From positions 250,695-314,694 of the forward strand of contig CAJJDO010000064.1 in the NCBI GenBank assembly GCA_905183005.1: a DNA stretch of 64,000 nt. The letters are read 5' to 3'. Source of the stretch: Paramecium pentaurelia (lineage: Eukaryota > Ciliophora > Oligohymenophorea > Peniculida > Parameciidae). Shown here in pieces: positions 59,670 to 64,000 of this stretch. The notes under the pieces are model-generated. The model was not told the DNA's origin. It was given only the letters and a program-made list of their open reading frames with translations, and made no database searches. The first letter of the stretch is position 1; each line of letters starts with the position of its first letter. The position numbers and the translations under genes are program-made.

Positions 59670-59836
59670 AATATTGTTAAAATAAATTAAAATATAAGAG
59701 AAATGATATTTTATATATTAGACTCATTTATTGATAATTTTACATTAAATAAGTTATGCTCTGATAATCTTATATCTATCTATTGTAATATTTGAAAAGT
59801 ATCTTTTATAAAAGCAACGAACTTCTAAAATTATAC

Positions 59837-62800
59837 TCAACATCTAATTAAAAAAACTTATTTCAAATAGAAATATGAATAAAAGTAAACTAAAAGAACA
59901 GGAACATGATCTAAAATTAATTGAAAAAGGAAATACAAAATGATTATTTCTAATTTTGAATTTTCAGCAATATATTAACTATATCTTAATCCAAGTATTG
60001 TCCAAGCTTATTCATATCCAATTCTTTAAAATTAATTAATCTAATCTATAAATGTATTTCTTACTTAATCAAATTCAAAGATCTTTTCTACAGTTGTATT
60101 ATCATAAAGTCCTTCATCTGGGTTTAGCAACTATTGAGCCATTTAAGATAGCAAAAAGTTATAGGAATGTAAACCATAGTTTAATGCCCCATTCAAATAA
60201 GTATTACAATATTAGAAATTAATAACTAAGTTATAATTCATTTAAATACTTTAGTTTATTGTTGTACATAAATTTCCATTAAATATTTCATCTATTTCAT
60301 TAATATTGGTTTGATATAATTAAGATTGTAATTCAGCATTATTCTCCACATATCTTAATTGAATTTCTTTGTAGTTACTGATATTTATATAAGTTTGATT
60401 AAAGAAATTATAAATAAATATTTCTTTAGACAAAGTCAATGATATTAATTAATTAGTTTATTTAGTAAAATAGTTTGAAATTAATATATTTGACATTTAA
60501 TTATTAAATCTTAGAATGTAAATAAAATAAAAGTAACTTAGAAATGACATCATAGACATAAATAATAGATATCTTAATATCATTAAAACCTAAATGCATT
60601 ATAAAAATACTTTTATTTTTTTCCATCTTTTAGACCATTCATATTGTTTTTATTTTTATCTCTTTAAATTACTACTTTTTTCATCTTCTTCTACTTATCT
60701 AATGATAGTTTAATTTGTTGATTAAAAATAATCTAAAATTCATCTATTTTATTACTGTTTTATATTAATCCATTTGTACTTCTAATACATGAAAATTAAA
60801 ATTTTAAATTCATATAAAATTTTATAAATTCTTCAACTTATGTTTTTTCAATATAAGATAATTATTTAGCAACTTTCTAAAAATATTTAATATAATAATA
60901 CTTAGCTTTATGTTATTAGTTTAAGAATATTCAATATATTAATAACTAAATAAAATCCAAAAAGGGCTGTGGATGTCATAATAATAGTAAAACAAATATA
61001 ATCTTAATTTTAGTAATCTTAAGTTAGATTATCAATCAATTCATATATATTTCTGCTTTAATAATTAAAGAGAAAAGGGATAAATATTGTTCTAAAGAAA
61101 TCTAATGATTATTCAAAATCATAATTTTAATCTATCTATTAAAGACTTCCAATATTAGATGTATATTAGTTTATTAAATCAATTATATTTAGATTATCAT
61201 TATAATTTTTTGATTTGTAGATTTTTTATACAAAACTTGGTTATTTATATAATTTAGTAATTTCAAATAATTAATTATTAAAATTGTTTTGTAAGTTCTA
61301 ATAAAATTCAGATTAATTATTAATTTAAATCAGGAGATTATTTTTAAAATAAAAAGAGTTGATCAATTTATCATATGATTCAATCATTATATTAATGAAA
61401 TCATATTATTTTTTTGCACTTTAAAACTTTAATAATAATATATTATACCCCTAATTCATCCATATCTTATTAATTGATATTAGGACCCTAGTATAAAACA
61501 ATAAGATTAAAAATAATTAAAAAGAAAATGAAAATTCTATTAAGAATTTTAAAAAAGTTTAGTTAAATATCTTACTTAGCAGGTTTATTATTTTCCTCCT
61601 TAATAAAAATATTATTTTATGTCTTAAGAATTAGAGATGTTATTTATTAAGCATTGAAATCAGATATTACTTGATTTTCAGACATAAATGGTCTATTAGT
61701 ATTTCTATATGATTCAACATCAGAATTTTATACTATATTATTATAAAACATTTACTATTTGAATGAATCAATTTTTCATAATTTAATTCAATTTATTATT
61801 AGTAGTTTTATTCTAAGATTTATTAAAGATGCTACTATTATTAAGGATTTTAAAAGATACTTTATCTTGATTATCGAATTATCTAATTTTTTTTATTTAT
61901 TAAATTTACAACCTATCAATAAAAAAATAATAAATTACTTTAGCTTTCTTGTTTAAGATTTAACTTTCGATAACATTAAAATTAGTTATTTTAATGATTT
62001 AATATTTATCCATGATTGTATTTTTAGTAAATCGTATTGATGCTTCAACTTTTATTACAGTTTTTAACATTCTACTAGTCATACAGTATCTCTAAAAACT
62101 AGATTCTAAATATTAATATTTATTTTACTAAAGTGATCATATAAATTCTCGTAATAGTATTCTTAATATTAAAATAATTTAGAAAAGAGTACTTTCTTAT
62201 CAAATGAAAGTTTTCCATTAGAATTTCTTTTAATAATTCTTTAATCTTTGAATTTATTTGATTTTATAGTCATTTAATCTAGACCATTTAATAAGATTTC
62301 TTATTTAATTTCAGTATAATCCTCTATCAAATTTTTCATCTTTTTTGGTAAACGAAATGTTAATTTGACATGATCTTCATCTACAACTTTATGAAATCTT
62401 TTAAATAATTAATCCTTCTCCTCTTATAAATCTTCATGTAAAGCATCATTTATCCAAAGAGGACTGTCTTATACATTTTTATTATCATCTTCTAATACCA
62501 TACTTACAATATCTTATGTTTATTATTATAACATAAAGTAATTTTTTTAATTACTTGGAGTAATGGTGATTTTTCTATTTGTGAATTTTGCATCAATAAT
62601 TGAATCTTAATTATTATCATCATTTTTAGCTCTTTTTAATTTAAATAATTAAAGATCATCTTCATTCAAAAATTATGAATAAAATGAGTACTTTAATAAT
62701 TTAGGACAAAGTAAAAATAAACATAAACCAGGCTGAAAATATTCTGCAATTTATTCAGAAACACTATCTATCTCCCAATCACTATTCACTAAAATATAAT

Positions 62801-64000
62801 TGACACTTTAATGTCTATAAATAGGTCTAATCATACATATATATTCAATTTATGATAATGGACTTATATGCCATTTCAAATACTTTTTGCAAGGCATAAG
62901 ATATTTTTCATTATTTAAGGCTAAAATCTTTCTTTTCTTATATAATGATTTGCTTTTACCACTTTAAATAAATTGATCAATTCCAAATTAATGATTTCTA
63001 ATAAAAGTATTAGGTAATAGTTGATTAATATTATTATATTATTAAAATCCAAAAATATCATATGTAGATTCACTAAAATTAACTATTTATCCAGATTAAG
63101 AAGTGTGAAATATAGCTGATGTATAATTGAAAGTTTTTAAAGAAGAAAATTAATCAATTTAATTTTAATTATCTGAACCTGAATCTTCATCAATTGGTTA
63201 TTATACCATATTTTAAGAATCACAATATTCTAACATTGATTATTTTAATTTTTTATTTAGAACATATAAATAATACCAATTATAAAGGAATTACCATTTT
63301 GGTCTTCTTATTAAAAAATTTTTAATAATTAATTTATCTCTATTGATTATCTTATGCTTACTTATTTAATTCCATAAATCATTAGATTATTAGATTGTTA
63401 ATATTATTTCCTTATTGATATTCCATAAATCCTCTTCATAAATTACTTTTTAATTAACTTATTTCCAAAATTTTATGCTTAAATCAAGAAAATTTTAAAT
63501 ATTGAGTTCTATAGATTTAATTAATTATTCAATTTTAATAACATATTCAAAATCTGATTCATTATGATAACTTAAACTATTAGTATCAATAATTTCATTT
63601 TGAAATTATAGTTAAATCTTATTTATATCAAATTATTAAATTAGATTCATTTTGTAAGTACATGTTAACTTAATTTACATATACGATAAAATTTAATTGT
63701 TCATTTAGTAATAAAGAAATAAAGCATAATTCATTCTAATATCTACATCTGAAGGATGATGAAAAAGATAAATTTCATACCATGTTTTAATTAGATATTT
63801 TAAATACAAATTTTTTTATCTAAGCATAGAAAATTAAGATGTTTTAATATCTTTATGTTTTTTTGGATCATATAAGATTCTCATTCTACAAAAGCATCTT
63901 TCCTTTTTATCTTATATGCAAATATTAGAAAAATGTTAAGATAACATACCCAAATAATATGAATCAGCTTCACCAAATTAATGTAAGATGTTTAATTATT
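59837..64000 (-). CDS. Large multi-pass membrane protein with PAS-like region, 5' end outside
   Basis: Minus-strand gene running off the right edge; only the C-terminal ~1,350 codons are here. From 64000 down: a helical region with FWKQVNQKVIYEEDLW and FLIRRPKWQFLYNWYYLY, then a PAS-like fold (SVNYILVNSDWEIDSVSEQI). A charged linker (LFKRFHKVVDEDHVKLTF) precedes several membrane helices between about 61950 and 60450, and a last hydrophobic pair (LYFLFQLILDHVPVLLVYFY) ends at TGA 59837-59839. The organisation resembles the large ciliate family often labelled PAS/'tiny macrocysts'-like. Exact intron structure was not resolved, and it could be two genes. Confidence 0.6.

Overview
This window is somatic (macronuclear-type) DNA of a ciliate, most probably a Paramecium species. 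Proteins read correctly only when TAA and TAG are translated as glutamine and TGA is the single stop. The DNA is extremely AT-rich, genes are packed on both strands with gaps from about 10 to 500 bases, and coding regions are interrupted by tiny GT..AG introns of 20-34 nt. Below, models described as 'frame-checked' have an exon total (after removal of the named introns) that is a multiple of three and is free of internal TGA.

Layout. 1-8.6 kb: glutaminyl-tRNA synthetase (5' end outside the window), a DH-PX-FERM Rho exchange factor, a membrane RING-H2 protein, a MORN-repeat protein, a selenoprotein W-like gene with an in-frame UGA and a SECIS hairpin, and a coiled-coil protein. 9-14.4 kb: SLC33 acetyl-CoA transporter, BolA3, MTH1-type Nudix hydrolase, tandem-PX protein and a kinesin. 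14.4-21.9 kb (minus strand): sphingolipid desaturase, a long coiled-coil protein, serine carboxypeptidase and the spliceosomal protein CWC21. 22-26.4 kb: ANTH-like protein, Tubby-like protein (present twice because of a contig overlap) and a RanBP2-type zinc finger protein. 26.7-32.3 kb (minus): a CCDC17-like C2/coiled-coil protein and a degenerate peptide deformylase. 32.6-38.7 kb: a MYND-Aurora kinase fusion, a FoP-type RNA-export factor, an alpha/beta hydrolase without its serine nucleophile, a DYRK kinase and an unknown basic protein. 38.7-41 kb: a TMEM230-like protein and two overlapping models. 41-55.5 kb: three paralogous cyclic-nucleotide-regulated K+ channels interleaved with ribosomal protein eL43 and a fused HMG-CoA synthase/HMG-CoA reductase. 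55.5-64 kb: an unknown acidic protein, an 843-residue coiled-coil protein and a large multi-membrane protein running off the end of the window.

There is no operon logic; the neighbours are mostly unrelated housekeeping, ciliary, trafficking and signalling genes. The clearest local theme is the K+ channel cluster (hyperpolarisation/cAMP control of swimming is well known in Paramecium). Two single N characters (24356 and 47599) separate exact direct repeats of 1053 and 1156 bp; these are overlapping contig ends and not biological duplications. No tRNA, rRNA, CRISPR or transposon was found. The most interesting loci are the HMGCS-HMGR fusion, the selenoprotein with its SECIS in a code where UGA is the only stop, the MYND-Aurora fusion, two pseudoenzyme candidates, and the zinc knuckle attached to the channel CNBD.
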